Assembly (NCBI GenBank): GCA_043228905.1
Contig: JBHGNT010000017.1
Location: 10,912,001 to 10,976,000 of the forward strand
DNA: 64,000 nt
Reading direction: 5' to 3'
DNA from: Azolla caroliniana
Lineage: Eukaryota > Polypodiophyta
Part shown: positions 51,864 through 62,862 of the stretch, one piece after another
How the letters are laid out: each line of letters starts with the position of its first letter
Numbering within the stretch: position 1 is the first letter of the stretch
Translations under genes and position numbers: made by a program
Notes under the pieces: model-generated
What the model was told of the DNA's origin: nothing
The model's input: the letters and a program-made list of their open reading frames with translations, nothing else
Databases searched by the model: none

Positions 51864-54728
51864 TCACTCCGGCATGGGGTGTCTTTCCAGCCCGATCCTC
51901 TTCCGGCATGCGTCCAGCTTGTCGGGTGTCAACACTTTGGTCAGCATATCCGACCCGTTCTCGGCCGTGTGGATCTTCGCCAATGCGAACTCCTGGTCAT
52001 CTACCCTTTTCCGGATCCAGTGATACCTCCGCTGGATATGCTTCGTCCGGGAATGGTAGGCCGCATTCTTAGCAAGGTGGATGGCACTTTGACTGTCGTA
52101 GTAGAGTCGGAATTCCTCTTGCCGGATACCGAGCTCCCCGATGAAGTCCTTCATCCATAATATTTCCTTGCCGACTTCCACAGCCGCCATGTACTCCGCC
52201 TCTGTAGTTGACAAAGCAACCGTCTTCTACAGCCTCGACTGCCACGAGACAGCTCCCCCTGCATATGTCATCACATACCCGGATGTACACCGGCTGGTAT
52301 CCACATCAGCCGACATGTTCGAATCGGTGAAACCGTCCAGTTGAGGTTTTCCGGTGCCGAATCGGAGACACATATTTGAAGTGCCCTTCAAATACCAGAG
52401 TATCCACTTGACCGCATTCCAATGCTCCTTGCCGGGATTACTCATGAACCGGCTCACCACTCCGACTGCGTATCCAATGTCCGGTCGGGTACAAACCATT
52501 GCGTACATCAAGCTCCCGACGGCAGAGGCATATGGAATCTTCGTCATGTATGCCTTCTCTCCTTTTGTCTTCGGGCTTTGCTTGCCGGACAACTTGCAGT
52601 TTGCCGGAAGTGTCGATCCGACCGGTTTCGCATCTGACATGTTGAATTGGTGAAGCACCTTTGTCACATACTTCTCCTGTGACAGCCATAGTTGCTTCAC
52701 TGACCGGTCCCGAATGATGTGCATCCCCAACATCTGTCTTGCCGGACCCAAGTCCTTCATTGAGAAGGTCTGGTTGAGAGCCTTCTTCAGCATCCGTATT
52801 TTTCCTTGGTCTCGTCCAACGATCAACATGTCATCCACGTACAGGAGGAGTATCAGGAAGTCCCCTCCTTCGAACTTCTTCACAAACACGCAGTGATCGG
52901 CCTGCGTCTTGTGGTACCCTTGATCGGTCATGAAGGAATCGAACTTCCGATACTATTGCCGGGGAGCCTGCTTCAGTCCGTATAGGCTCTTCTTCAACCG
53001 GCATACCAGGTGCTCCTTCCCTTTCTCCACAAATCCTTCCGGTTGCTGCATGTAGATCTCCTCTTCGAGGTCTCCGTGAAGGAATGCCGTCTTCACGTCC
53101 AGCTGCTCTACCTCGAGATCCATGCTTGCTGCTATACTCAGCACCGTCCGGATGGAGGTCATCTTTACTACCGGGGCGAATATTTCGTCGAAGTCCACGC
53201 CCTTCTTCTGCTGGAACCCCTTCACCACGATCCTGGCTTTGTATCTTGGGGGGTTTCCGGCATCTCCCGGTTTCAACTTGAATACCCACTTCTTTCGGAG
53301 TGCCCGCTTTCCTTTCGGCAGCTCCACCAATTCGTACGTATGGTTCTCATGCAGGGAATCCATCTCATCCTGCATGGCACTTAACCATTTTCGGCTGTGG
53401 GTGTCAACCTTCGCTTCTTCGAAGCTTTCCGGCTCCCCCTCATCGGTCAGCAGGACATGCTCTGCATCCGGAAATCTCCGGGGCGCCCTTCTCTCTCTGA
53501 GAGGGTATCTACGTCTTCGGGCTTTGGTAATCGGTTCCTCCATTTGCTCTTCATCCGAATCCGATTCGGGGTCTTGACCGGTTCCGGTCTCAGCTTCCTC
53601 TACTTCTTCTTCTGCCGGTTCGGTATCCTCACCGTAACCGGCTGGTTCCTCGAGTGCTAACCGGTCTCTTGCCGGTTGGGTCTGCTCATTGTAGAGTCTA
53701 TCCTTACCGGTCGACTCGGGGTTCATTATCTTCTTCTCCGACTCCCAGTCGGCGAGCGTCTTGTCCTCCATGAAGATAATATCTCGACTCCGGAATACCT
53801 TCTTGTCGACCGGGTCCCACACTCGGTAGCCGAACTCATCGTCACCGTAACCGAGAAATATGCATGGCCGGGTCTTTGGATCTAGCTTTCCTCTCCGGTC
53901 CTTTGCTACATGCACGTACGCGAGACACCCGAACACCCTCAGATGCCGGTAGGACACTTCCTTACCGGTTCATACTCTCTGTCGCGTGTCTCCGTCCAAG
54001 GGTACTGAGGGTGATCTGTTTATCACATATGTTGCCGTCGACAGTGCCTCAGCCCAAAACTTCTTGGGTAGTTTTGCATGCGCTAGCATACTCCCGACCC
54101 TCTCCATTATGGTCCGGTTCATCCTCTCGGCCAGTCCGTTTAGTTCCGGCGTCTTCGGCACGGTAAATTCGAGCCGGATTCCCTTCGAGCGGCAGTACTC
54201 CTCGAACTGCCCCCGGTACTCACCTCCGTTATCTGCTCGAACCGCCTTCAGCTTCCGGCCGGTTTCTCTTTCCACTCTCGCGTGGAGCTCTTTGAAGACG
54301 GATAACACCTGATCCTTCGTCTTCAGCGGTGTGGCCCACAGCTTCCGGCTGTGGTCATCTATGAACGTCACGAAGTACTGCGCTCCGGCATGTGACTTCG
54401 TGTCTACTTGACAAACATCCGTATGCACCAACTCCAGTGGTGCATTACGTCTCATCGGTGGCCTTGGTCGGAAGGAGGTTCGGTTCTGCTTACCGGCCAG
54501 ACAATCAGTGCACTTCTCTAAGTGCACGTTCTTCACTGGAATGAGGTTGTCGTCTCTAAGCCTCTTCATCCCCTTCTCACTCATGTGACATAGCCTCTTG
54601 TGCCACAGCTCACCCGCAGTGTCAGAAGCCACGTTCACTTCTTCCGGACATAACCGGGTATTCATCAGGTACAGTGTGTTTACCTTCCGAGCCCGAGCCA
54701 CAATCAGGCTCCCTTTGCTGAACTTCAT
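51864..54728 (-). pseudogene. Integrase, RT and RNase H of copia M
   Basis: Pre-integrase LWHKRLCHMSEKGMKRL, CTDCLAGKQNR. Integrase [115 protein letters not shown]. RNase H GFTDSNMSADVDTSRCTSGY, LSTTEAEYMAAVEVGKEILW, HIQRRYHWIRKRV, MLTKVLTPDKLDACR. Stops at about 53958 (TGA), 52948 (TAG) and 52217 (TAG) interrupt one otherwise continuous frame. Confidence 0.9.
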
Positions 54729-54812
54729 GACACCGTTCCGGATGCTACCCGTGTAGCCTTCATCATCTAGCCGACCGGCTGATATCAGGTTCAGACGAAC
54801 TTCCGGAACGTG

Positions 54813-55925
54813 TCAGACATCTTTCAACAGCAACTTGCATCCGGTTGGTGTTGTCAGCCACATGTCTCCTATGCCGACAATTCGGCAGGTTCCTTCATTC
54901 CCCATCCGGACACAGCCGTGATCACCGGCTGAGTAGGATGAGAAGCATTTCTGGTCCGGGGTAAGGTGGAACGACGCTCCGGAGTCTACCACCCAGGTCA
55001 TCTCATCGCCGGCATGGTTTATCTCACTCTCCTCGGTGATGAGCATCAACTCCTCTGCACTTGCCGCAATTGCCGTCGTTCCCTTCCGGTCCGGACCCCT
55101 CCGGTCTTTACCGTTCCGGTCTGTACCGTTCCGGTTCGGGGTTTGCTTTGAATCGGTACCGTCGGTTTCCTTGTCTTTACGGAAATGCCGACAGTTCTTT
55201 TGGAAGTGTCCCGGCTTGCCGCAATAGAAGCAAGTCGGCCTCCCCCTTGACTTTGATCGTGTCCCCGACTTCTCCCGGTTCTGGGGACTACGGTTTCTCT
55301 GTCTTCCGCGTTCCGATTCGGTAAGGAGCGCTTTGGAGTCAGAGCTCCTATCTTTGTCTTTCCGACGAGCCTCCTCATCTAGCAAGCTCGATTTTACTCT
55401 TGCTAGGGATAGCCGTTTTCCTTCCGGCCCGGCGTTGCCCAAAGTAACAACCAACGTCTCCCAGCTATCCGGGAGGGAACCGAGCAGGAGTAGCTCTAGG
55501 ACCTCATCGGCAAGAGGTACTTCCAATGACGTTGCCTGGTGAATCAGCCCCTGGAAGGCATTCATATGCTCCGCCATGCTGTGGCCATCTTGGTACCGGA
55601 GTCTTACAAGCTTCCGGAATATCGACGCCTGATTGACAACATTTTTGTTCTGGAACATTGTGCCAATCTTCTCCCAGAGCTCATGAGCCTTACTTTCTTC
55701 ATTGAAGTTGTTGTACAGGCTCATGTCGATGAAGCACCGTATGTACGCCGTTGTCTTCATGTGCATCACCTCCCATATCGCGGCGTCGATTTTGTCCGGT
55801 CTCTTGTCCCCGAACTGAACCGGCAGCCAGAGGTCTTTAACCACGAGCATGTCCCTCATCTTCGACTTCCACACTGAATAGTTGGAGCCGGTGAGCTTGA
55901 ACATGCCGCCAAACGATTCGTCCAT
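54813..55925 (-). pseudogene. Gag and protease of copia M
   Basis: From MDESFGGMFKLTGSNYSVW (55925), 371 codons. Gag core WEVMHMKTTAYIRCFIDMSL, YNNFNEESKAHELWEKIGTM, VLELLLLGSLPDSWETLVV. Intact knuckle CFYCGKPGHFQKNC at about 55225. Protease active site WVVDSGASFHLTP and CRIVGIGDMWLTT. The frame meets TGA at 54813 (DV-stop-HVPEV, where Arg is usual), then continues into integrase. Confidence 0.9.
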
Positions 55926-55941
55926 TTTCTGTGTCGATCTC

Positions 55942-55953
55942 GCTCTGATACCA
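55942..55953 (-). other. Primer-binding site of copia M
   Basis: TGGTATCAGAGC on the minus strand, two bases after the LTR. Confidence 0.9.
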
Positions 55954-55955
55954 CT

Positions 55956-56243
55956 TATTGGGAACTCGACGTTCCTTATGTCCGACGCTCGGCCACAACC
56001 GAGATTCTTTACATACACAGAAAAACAGGTAATGAAAACGCGACACAAAAAAAAAAAGGGAGAGAAATGGTGCACAGGAGGTATACGTGGAAAACCCCAA
56101 AATAGGGGGAAAAAACCACGGCAGCCCACAAGCTGCAAACTGTCACTATGCAGAAATATACAACAGTGAGATCACCGAGGCAACGACTTCGTGCTCACAG
56201 ATCTTCGCCACAGGCGGCGGTTACAACAGAGGCAACGACCTCG

Positions 56244-56274
<31 letters not shown>

Positions 56275-56545
56275 GTACAGTTACGCGCTCTGATTTCTTC
56301 TTGCACCAACAAGGAAGAATAATAATGACAACAACATAACTAAAAGTTTGCCCTAAGTCATATTTATACTAATATGACTTTTCTGCTATTTACAAATGTA
56401 GCCTTGATGAGCTTCATCCGGTTCTCCGCAGTCGGGCCTACACCATCCGACTATCCGCAGTCGGGATCTCCCCATCCGGTTCATACCATTTGTTCGTCGG
56501 CACTGTTCTTCTCCCTTTCCATCCGGAGGGACCTGTCTACCAACA
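55956..56545 (-). repeat. 5' LTR of copia M
   Basis: 590 bases, matching the 3' LTR with about nine substitutions and a longer CT run. Confidence 0.9.
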
Positions 56546-56550
56546 TTTGT

Positions 56551-57295
56551 TCCTTCTAGAAGTTGAAGTTCGAACCGTCGAACCTCCTTAGACTCATCTC
56601 CGATGAGCTGGATGTTGATGCCATCTGCTTCGGTTTCGGTTAGTAAGACTCGATTCGGAGTTGACTATGAACCTTAGTGGGGTGCAGCCGGTCGGCTCAC
56701 CCGATATCGTTCTAGTCGGTTTTGAACCGGAGTCGGTTTGGTTTCGGATACTTGTTGCTAAACTTGCTCGGAGTGACTCTAGTAACTTGAGGGACACAAT
56801 CGGCTGGTCTTCCTGAATGTTGCCGAGTCGGAGTGAGCCTGGTTAGCTTCCGATTGTATACCGAATACCGATTACAAGAAACCGATTGTTTGGGCCGATT
56901 CTGCTTTGGGTGACTGCAGCGATGAGAGGGACGGATCCAACTGATCCTCCCGAATGTCGATCAGCCGAATGAAGCACGAATTAGGTTGTTGCCAGGAGAC
57001 CAATCTGCAACGGGTGGTTACAACAAGCGGGTGAATAGTGTCCGGTGACCTATTCGGATGTCGTTTAACCGAATGAAGCACGATTGGGTCGGGTGTTGCA
57101 TAGGCAGCTCGCTCAAGTGGTTACAATCACAGGAATAGAGTACAGCCGGGTAGCTTACTCCAATTAGTGGTTTAACACAGTGAGATGCAAACTTCTTGTT
57201 TGTCTTCTCTCTTCTTTGTTCTTCAAGAAGTTACAGAAAACAAAATGTTGTTGTGTACGATGACGGCCAACAACGGGTTGAAGAACCTCCAACGC
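56551..57295 (-). other. Leader and gag start of copia L
   Basis: Minus strand from the primer site: about 670 bases without coding homology, with recurring CGGATGTCG/CCGATTG-type words. The gag ATG follows at 56624 and its first 25 codons. Confidence 0.6.
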
Positions 57296-57306
57296 TCTGA
57301 TACCAA
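57295..57306 (-). other. Primer-binding site of copia L
   Basis: TGGTATCAGAGC on the minus strand, separated by one base from the LTR. Confidence 0.9.
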
Positions 57307-57307
57307 A

Positions 57308-57592
57308 TGTTGGGGACAAGGTCGTCAGTGCGGAAGAACAAACAACATTTGTGTTGGTGAAGAACCTATACACATAGAGAGAGGGAGAGAGATAGGCACA
57401 AAAGAAACGTTATATTTCTGAATAGCAACGGTTACAAAATAACCACCAACCTTTAACTAAAGGTTACAAAGTCACTTTATATAGTGACTATCTTAGGGCA
57501 ACTGCCCTTTATGATATTTACAGAAATAGCCCAAACTTGGGCTGTCCATAAAGGACAGTGTGAATACGGTCATTATACACTCGTATTTGACA
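57308..57592 (-). repeat. 5' LTR of copia L
   Basis: 285 bases, TGTTGGGG...TTTGACA on the plus strand. Confidence 0.85.
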
Positions 57593-57648
57593 CTATGGGC
57601 TATAATACATAATACTAAATTAATATATATAAATACATGCTCATATCC

Positions 57649-57709
57649 AAATGGTTGAGCATGATGTCTTGTTGAAGTGAGGTTGTAGGTTCAATCCTCT
57701 CCAACCATC
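57649..57709 (+). other. tRNA-like segment in LTR K
   Basis: AATGGTTGAGCATGATG (A-box-like) and TAGGTTCAATCC (B-box), closed by TGGTTG/CAACCA-like arms. Antisense to the LTR. Confidence 0.4.
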
Positions 57710-57737
57710 TGCTTTATGTCACGATTGTGTCGTGACA

Positions 57738-58487
57738 TTATCCTCCCCTTAATGGCCGCCTTTTCGAAAGTGTGGTGTGGGGGTGAGCGGGAAGGGGAGC
57801 ACCAGCGACCATGTAAGGTCCGCATCGGGAAGTAGAACACCAAATGACGTGAGCGATCATGTGCGGCCCTCACCGGGGACTGGAACACGAACGGGGGTGA
57901 GCGACCATGCGTGGCCCTCATCGAGAACTGGAACACGAACGGGGATGAGCAACCATGCGCGGCCCTCACTGGGAACTGGAACACGAACAGGAGTGAGCGA
58001 CCATGCGGACCTCACCGGGAACTGGAACAAGAACAGGAGTGAGCGACCATGCGGTCCTCACCGGGAACTGGAAGACCAACGAGCGAGGGAGTGCAGATGA
58101 AATTGTCTACTCGACTTCTTCTATCATGAGAGATCAATAGTCGAGGTTGACCCAAACCACAACACAAACGGTAGCGCTAGCGAGAAACCGACGTGATCCC
58201 CACTAGGAAAGTGAGTGGTTGTGATCCCCACCAAAACTAGAAGGTGAGCGATCAAAATCGATCCTTGTCAAAACAAAGTGGAGTGAAATGTAGACAAATG
58301 AAAAATGGAGTGCAAACGAGCAATGATTTGATCCCCACCAGGAAAGTGAGCGGTTGTGACCCCCACTGGAACTGTGAAGGTGTGCGATCGAAATCAATTT
58401 GTTTGATGAAGACAACAAGAGGTGCTGAAAATGATGATGTCAAAAACAATGCAATGAAGACAATGATGATGAGTGAAAAGAATGGCA
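57738..58487. repeat. Minisatellite and unassigned sequence
   Basis: 57780-58090 has about six units of roughly 52 bp around GGGAACTGGAACACGAACGG and GTGAGCGACCATGCG. The rest contains shorter echoes (CCCCACCAGGAAAGTGAG and variants near 58200 and 58335). No gene recognised. It sits upstream of the polypurine tract of LTR K, so it may be remnant internal DNA. Confidence 0.6.
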
Positions 58488-58744
58488 TGCGGAAGCAATA
58501 TAAGAAACCGAACAACTGAAAACGCAGGTTTAATGGAAAGCTTAGGTTTGCACAGTACACACAGGAGAGACAGAGAGAGAGTAAAAACCAAAACTATATT
58601 CAAAATAATACTCAATCTATAGATAGGATGTGCTCAGTGAGCACCTTTATACAAGCCCTGACAATCGAGCTGATACAAGTACTGACGGTACTTGACTGCT
58701 CATAAATGAGCCTCGACACTGACTCCCAAATATATTCCTTGCGG

Positions 58745-60338
58745 TGTCGCAAAAATACAACAAGGATACGTGAACTTGAGGCAGGACCCTGGGGCCTCCG
58801 ACCGGAAGATATCAAATTCGTGTGTTTATGTACTAAGAATTAATCGAAATAAGAAAGATTCACAAATTTCATTAATAAAGGGAAAGAAAGATTACAATCA
58901 ATCTCAAGATTAAGATTACAAAAGTTTTATCTTAAGGAGATTGCTAGAATAATAGATTAGAAGAAACTAAGATATGGATTCCATAGAGATTTAGGGTTCT
59001 TGGCTTTGATAAGAGATTATGGTTATATGAGTATTATGGCTTCCGTAGGGAAGGTTAACGTTTTTGAGTGTTATGGCTTCCGTAGGGAAGGTTAACGTTT
59101 TTGAGTGTTATGGCTTCCGTAGGGAAGATTAGGGTTTGAGTGTTATGGCTTCTGTAGGGAATTTTGGGTTTATGAGAGTTATGGCTTCTCTAAGATAAGG
59201 GAGCTAAGAAGGAAAAGAAAAATAATAATGCAGAGTGGATGAGTGTAGGAAAAAGATCGAATATATATGGAGTTCCTCGTTGATCATATGCATGTCCACT
59301 TTTTGTTGCTACCTTCCACATCACATTTACTTTATGCATGCACTCCAACTTTAGTTGCTTGAGTCCACATGGCCTTTACTTTAGTTTTCTTCACTTTACT
59401 TTAATTAGCCACATGATCCTTTTATCCGTTCGGTTTGCGTCCAACCTCGTTCGGTCGCCGGTTCCATTCAGTCGCCGATTGTCGCTGCCTCACCGGCTCC
59501 GCCGCCGGTTCCGGTTTTGCTTACCCGCCTGGTTCCGGTTTCCTTCTCGGCCGGTTTCCAGTTTTGCTTACCGGCACGGTTCTGGATTGCTTCCCGGCCG
59601 GTTTCCGGTTTTGTTTACCAGCCCGGTTCCGATTTCCGGTTTTGCTTACCGGGACTTCCAGATTGCTTACCGGCCGGTTCCAGATTGCTTCCCGGCCGGT
59701 TTCCGGTTTTGCTTACCGGCCCGGTTCCGGATTGCTTCTCGACCGGTTTCTGGTTTTTTTTACCAGCCCGGTTCCGATTTCCGGTTTTGCTTACCGGGAC
59801 TTCCAGATTGCTTACCGGCCGGTTCCGGATTGCTTCCCAACCGGTTTCCGGATTTGCTTACCAACCGGTTCCAGATTTGCTTGCCGGTCGGTTTCGATAA
59901 GCTTGCCGTTGGTTCAGGTTAGCTTACCGGTTCCGGTTCCAGTTAGCTTGCCGATTCCGGTTTGCTTGCCGACTGATTCCGATTTGCTTGCCGACCAGTT
60001 CCGGTTTGCTTGCCGGTTATCTTGCTGGCCGGTTCCGATTTGGTTCCGATTACCGACCGATTCCATTTTATTGCCAGTCGGTTTTGGGAACTTAGCCACA
60101 TTCATCCTTCTAGACAAAGTGGCCAAAGTCCTCTTAACACAAATGAAAAATGAGGGACTCAAGGTGCTTATATAGCTAGGGCCTTAAGTTTCCTATTTAT
60201 GTGGGATAAATAATAGTTCTATTTTCCTTATCTTCTCAAACATCCATCTTCTATAACATGCCATTAAGCTAATATAAAGTACTTATTTTATTATTATTTA
60301 TTATAATTTTTACATAGTGTGAGAAGATTCACGTGATA
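58745..60338 (-). repeat. Solo LTR of G family
   Basis: TGTCGC...ACGTGATA, 1594 bases, with a perfect 4-bp TSD GCGG (58741-58744, 60339-60342). Similar to the LTR of G, including TATATAG near 60168, a GGCTTCCGTAGGGAAG tandem repeat near 59038-59170 and a CCGG-rich minisatellite (59500-60090). Confidence 0.85.
59500..60090. repeat. CCGG-rich minisatellite in solo LTR
   Basis: Units around GGTTCCGGTTTTGCTTACCGG, with ATTGCTTCCCGGCCGGTTTCC alternating. Same repeat type as 18780-19185 but more units. Confidence 0.9.
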
Positions 60339-60661
60339 GCGGAATATCTTTTCGATGGCCTCACAGTTTTTGCATTGATCCGACCTTCCTACGCACCGGT
60401 CTGCGTACCGGTACCGATCCGGTCCTCGGCTTGCTCAGCCGATCCGGCTGATGTTGAGCTTGTCTCTCAAAACTCCCCCTCAAGCTCAACTTGAGGCCCT
60501 TCGAGATCTTCCGGGTCATCGCTCCGGTTCCTCCTGGCTCCACGCCTCGCTCGCGCTCCTCGGCTTGTTCGACTCCGCGCGCTTCGATCCTTCCGGTCGG
60601 TTTGTCTGCTCCCACGGCCCTTCACAGCTCCCTTGCTGTCGCGGTGTTGGCGCTTCTCCTA

Positions 60662-61186
60662 CTACCTTCTTTTCCGCTTGGCCCTCAGTTGATTTAGTGT
60701 ATCCGAATCAAACATACGAACCGACTCGGCTACCTCCGATCGGTTTTCGCTCTTGTCCGAGTTGACTGTCTCCAACTCGTCTTTGGTCTTCTCGCCTTTG
60801 AGGGCGTCATCTCCCCCATGCTTGGTTGGCTTCGGCTCTTTCTTTCGGCTGCTCCCCTTATGTCCGATTTTGGACTCTTCCGCGGATCCGCCCTCGGCTT
60901 CTTTAGCCGATCCGAAGTCGAATTCGTCATCCGACTCGGCGTCACAGTCTTTTCTGCTCCTTTCTTGCTCCCTTCCGTGGTCATCCGGGACGTCTCTCCC
61001 CCTCAAGTTCGGCACGTCGAGGTGACGCAACCCAAGCGCACCCGAGAACTGCCGCAACTTGTCCAAACTAAGAGGCTTGGTGAAGATGTCGATGGTTTGC
61101 CGATCCGTCGGAAGATACTGAAGTTGGACTTCACCGGAGAGGACATGCTCACGGACAAAATGGTAGTGCACCTCAATGTGCTTGGT
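60662..61186 (-). pseudogene. RNase H end and charged tail of copia P
   Basis: KHIEVHYHFVREHVLSGEV, IDIFTKPLSLDKLRQFSGAL, then LRHLDVPNLRGRD, where most copia proteins end. The frame goes on for about 100 residues, rich in Glu, Asp, Lys and Ser, to SDTLNQLRAKRKRR-stop. Copia Q shows the same extension. Confidence 0.75.
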
Positions 61187-61190
61187 CCGT

Positions 61191-62406
61191 TGTCGTGAAG
61201 ATCCGTCACTACTTGCGGATCGTGAGGCGGAACCGTCGGGGTTCTGGACCGGAAGGATTCAAAGTCGGTACAAGCTTTGGCGCAAGCTTTAGCGAGAAAG
61301 TACTTAAGATAGATTGGGAAAGAGAGAAGTTGAGATTAAACGATTGAGAGAGATTGATTGAACTTTTATCTTTGGATTTAAGAAACAAGTTACACGATCA
61401 ATTTGATAACGAATTTCTTCTTCTTAATTTCATAACAAAAAAAAAAAACATGTTTTTTCTCCTCCCCCTTCTTTTATAGATGCTCTCATGCGTATGATGC
61501 ATGTGAGGGTACAAGACATGCATAAAATGCATGTTTGCCATTTGGCGCTTATGCATTACATGTGGTGCATGATAACCATGTCACTCATTTTAGCTCTCAT
61601 GTATGAGAGTTTACATATAAAAGTACAATGATAGAAATATAAATGCAACTAAATGGCATGGCTTAATGGTAAGCCAATTGACTCCTAACTCGGAGGTGCA
61701 AGGTTCGAATCCTTACTTGCCCTCTTTGTATATGTATATATGTATATATATTTATATATTTACTTATCTAGTCACCGGACGCCGGTTCGCCGGATGTCGT
61801 CGGTTACCGGTGCCTCGCCGGATGCCGTTGTCTCACCGGCGCCGGATGCCGTCACCTCTTCGTCGTCGGTTGCCGCTGGATACTAGTGCCGCCGCCGGAT
61901 GCCGTCACCTCACCGGCGTCGGATGCCGTCGGTTATCGGTGCCTCGCCGGATGCCGTTGTCTCACCGGCGCCGGATGCCGTCACTGGATGCCGCCGGATC
62001 ACCGGCTCCATCGTCGGTCCGGTTTTGGTTGGCCAAAACCCTTTACGAGTAGCTAGCGCACCTCCACTCTTAGTTTAAGTTACCTTGAACTCTCTATGCT
62101 CCACACATAGACACAAAAATAATAGCTTTTGCTCTACCTTATATATGATGAGAGCCGTATTTGTCGTGCCTATGTGGGATATCTCACAATTTTCTCTTTT
62201 CCTTTCACAAACTTTATACCCTTATATCTTGACATTTAGTTGTTTGTTTCTCGTGTAATAAAGTGCATTCGAAACCTCCATCATTTTGTACTTAGATACT
62301 AAATTTATTTAAAATGTTATCTTCACAATTATTGTATTATGTGATTCATACTCGATTTTGTACGTTTTATGGGATTTTCACACTATTGCCGAAAATCTTC
62401 ACGACA
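61191..62406 (-). repeat. Solo LTR in RNase H of copia P
   Basis: TGTCGTGAAGATC...GATCTTCACGACA-like inverted ends, 1216 bases, 4-bp TSD CCGT (61187-61190, 62407-62410). Removing it rejoins FHAR and TKHIEV. Minus-strand CTATAAAAGAAGG near 61478 is a TATA box. Contains repeated ATGCATGT motifs, a tRNA-like segment and a GCCGGATGCCGTC minisatellite (61780-62020). Confidence 0.85.
61653..61722 (+). other. tRNA-like segment, best preserved copy
   Basis: GGCTTAATGGTAAGCC forms a perfect D-arm. GAGGTGCAAGGTTCGAATCC holds a B-box, with a 4-bp T-stem (AAGG/CCTT). The anticodon arm is imperfect and the acceptor stem weak. It is antisense to the LTR. Confidence 0.5.
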
Positions 62407-62410
62407 CCGT

Positions 62411-62862
62411 GCGTGGAAAACGGGGTTCTTCGCTAGCTGGATGCTGCTGAGGTTGTCGCAGTAGATTGTATTCGGATTGGACACCTCCTCTTACAGGTCC
62501 CTTAAGTAGCCGCTTCAACCGTATGTCTTCGCATGTCACGATAGCCGCTCCTCGGTACTCAGCTTCGGTGCTCGACAGTGCAACTGTCAGCTGCTTCTTA
62601 CTGCTTCACGCTATCGCAACACTCCCAAGAGAGAACGCGTATCCGGACGTGGATCGACGATCGGCGGCGTTGCCAGGCCAGTCGACATCGGTGTAGCCGA
62701 CCAACTGCGGGGCTGTATCAGACCGATATAGTAGCCCCCGATCCTTAGTGCCGCGGACGTACCAGAGTACACGTTGTGCACACTGAAGGTGTTCCTCGGT
62801 TGGTCGCGCCATGAACTGACTGATCACCCCGACCGGATAATTGAGATCGGGTCGGGTGATTG
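62411..62862 (-). pseudogene. RT end and RNase H of copia P
   Basis: TRPDLNYPVGVISQFMARPT, HLQCAQRVLWYVRGTKDRGL, GYTDVDWPGNAADRRSTSGY, then after a frame change NTIYCDNLSSIQLAKNPVFH. The active-site Asp of YTDVDW is kept. Confidence 0.85.

Larger units (their letters stand above)
51268..56545 (-). mobile_element. Ty1/copia element M, nested in gag of L
   Basis: LTRs 51268-51853 and 55956-56545. Perfect 5-bp TSD TTTGT at 51263-51267 and 56546-56550. Termini on the minus strand are TGTTGG and CCAATA, so the LTR ends in TA, not CA. Complete copia order. Four in-frame stops are seen; each can be explained by one C-to-T or G-to-A change. LTR divergence about 1.5 percent. Confidence 0.9.
46849..57592 (-). 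mobile_element. Ty1/copia element L, host of M
   Basis: LTRs 46849-47152 and 57308-57592. Flanks CTGTG (46844-46848) and CTATG (57593-57597) are a 5-bp TSD with one change. Discounting M, it is about 5.5 kb with primer site, gag, integrase, RT and RNase H in copia order. LTR divergence is near 4 percent plus an indel, so it is older than M, as nesting requires. Confidence 0.9.
46564..57737 (-). repeat. LTR K, chromovirus type, split by copia L
   Basis: Two pieces, 46564-46848 and 57593-57737, about 430 bases together, with TGTCAC...GTGACA ends. The outer edge is followed by the polypurine tract AAGGGGAGGATAA (minus strand), as in LTR J. It carries five TCTAGAAYA-type motifs including GAATATTCTGGAA (46827-46839), and a tRNA-like segment at 57649-57709. 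No internal region is attached, so it is a solo or stranded LTR. Confidence 0.6.
58488..62862 (-). mobile_element. Copia P, 3' half, with two solo-LTR insertions
   Basis: Minus strand: RT end and RNase H (62862-62411), solo LTR, rest of RNase H (61186-61040), charged tail, polypurine tract GAGGGGGAG, and 3' LTR (60472-60343 and 58744-58488) itself split by a second solo LTR. The 5' half is cut off by element N. Same family as copia Q. Confidence 0.85.

Noticed and set aside
59338-60175. Long open frames of 127-246 codons
   Set aside because: Same minisatellite in the solo LTR; not coding.
61653-61722. Functional tRNA gene
   Set aside because: D-arm and B-box are good but the anticodon stem has mismatches and the acceptor stem pairs poorly; it lies inside an LTR. 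Kept as tRNA-like only.
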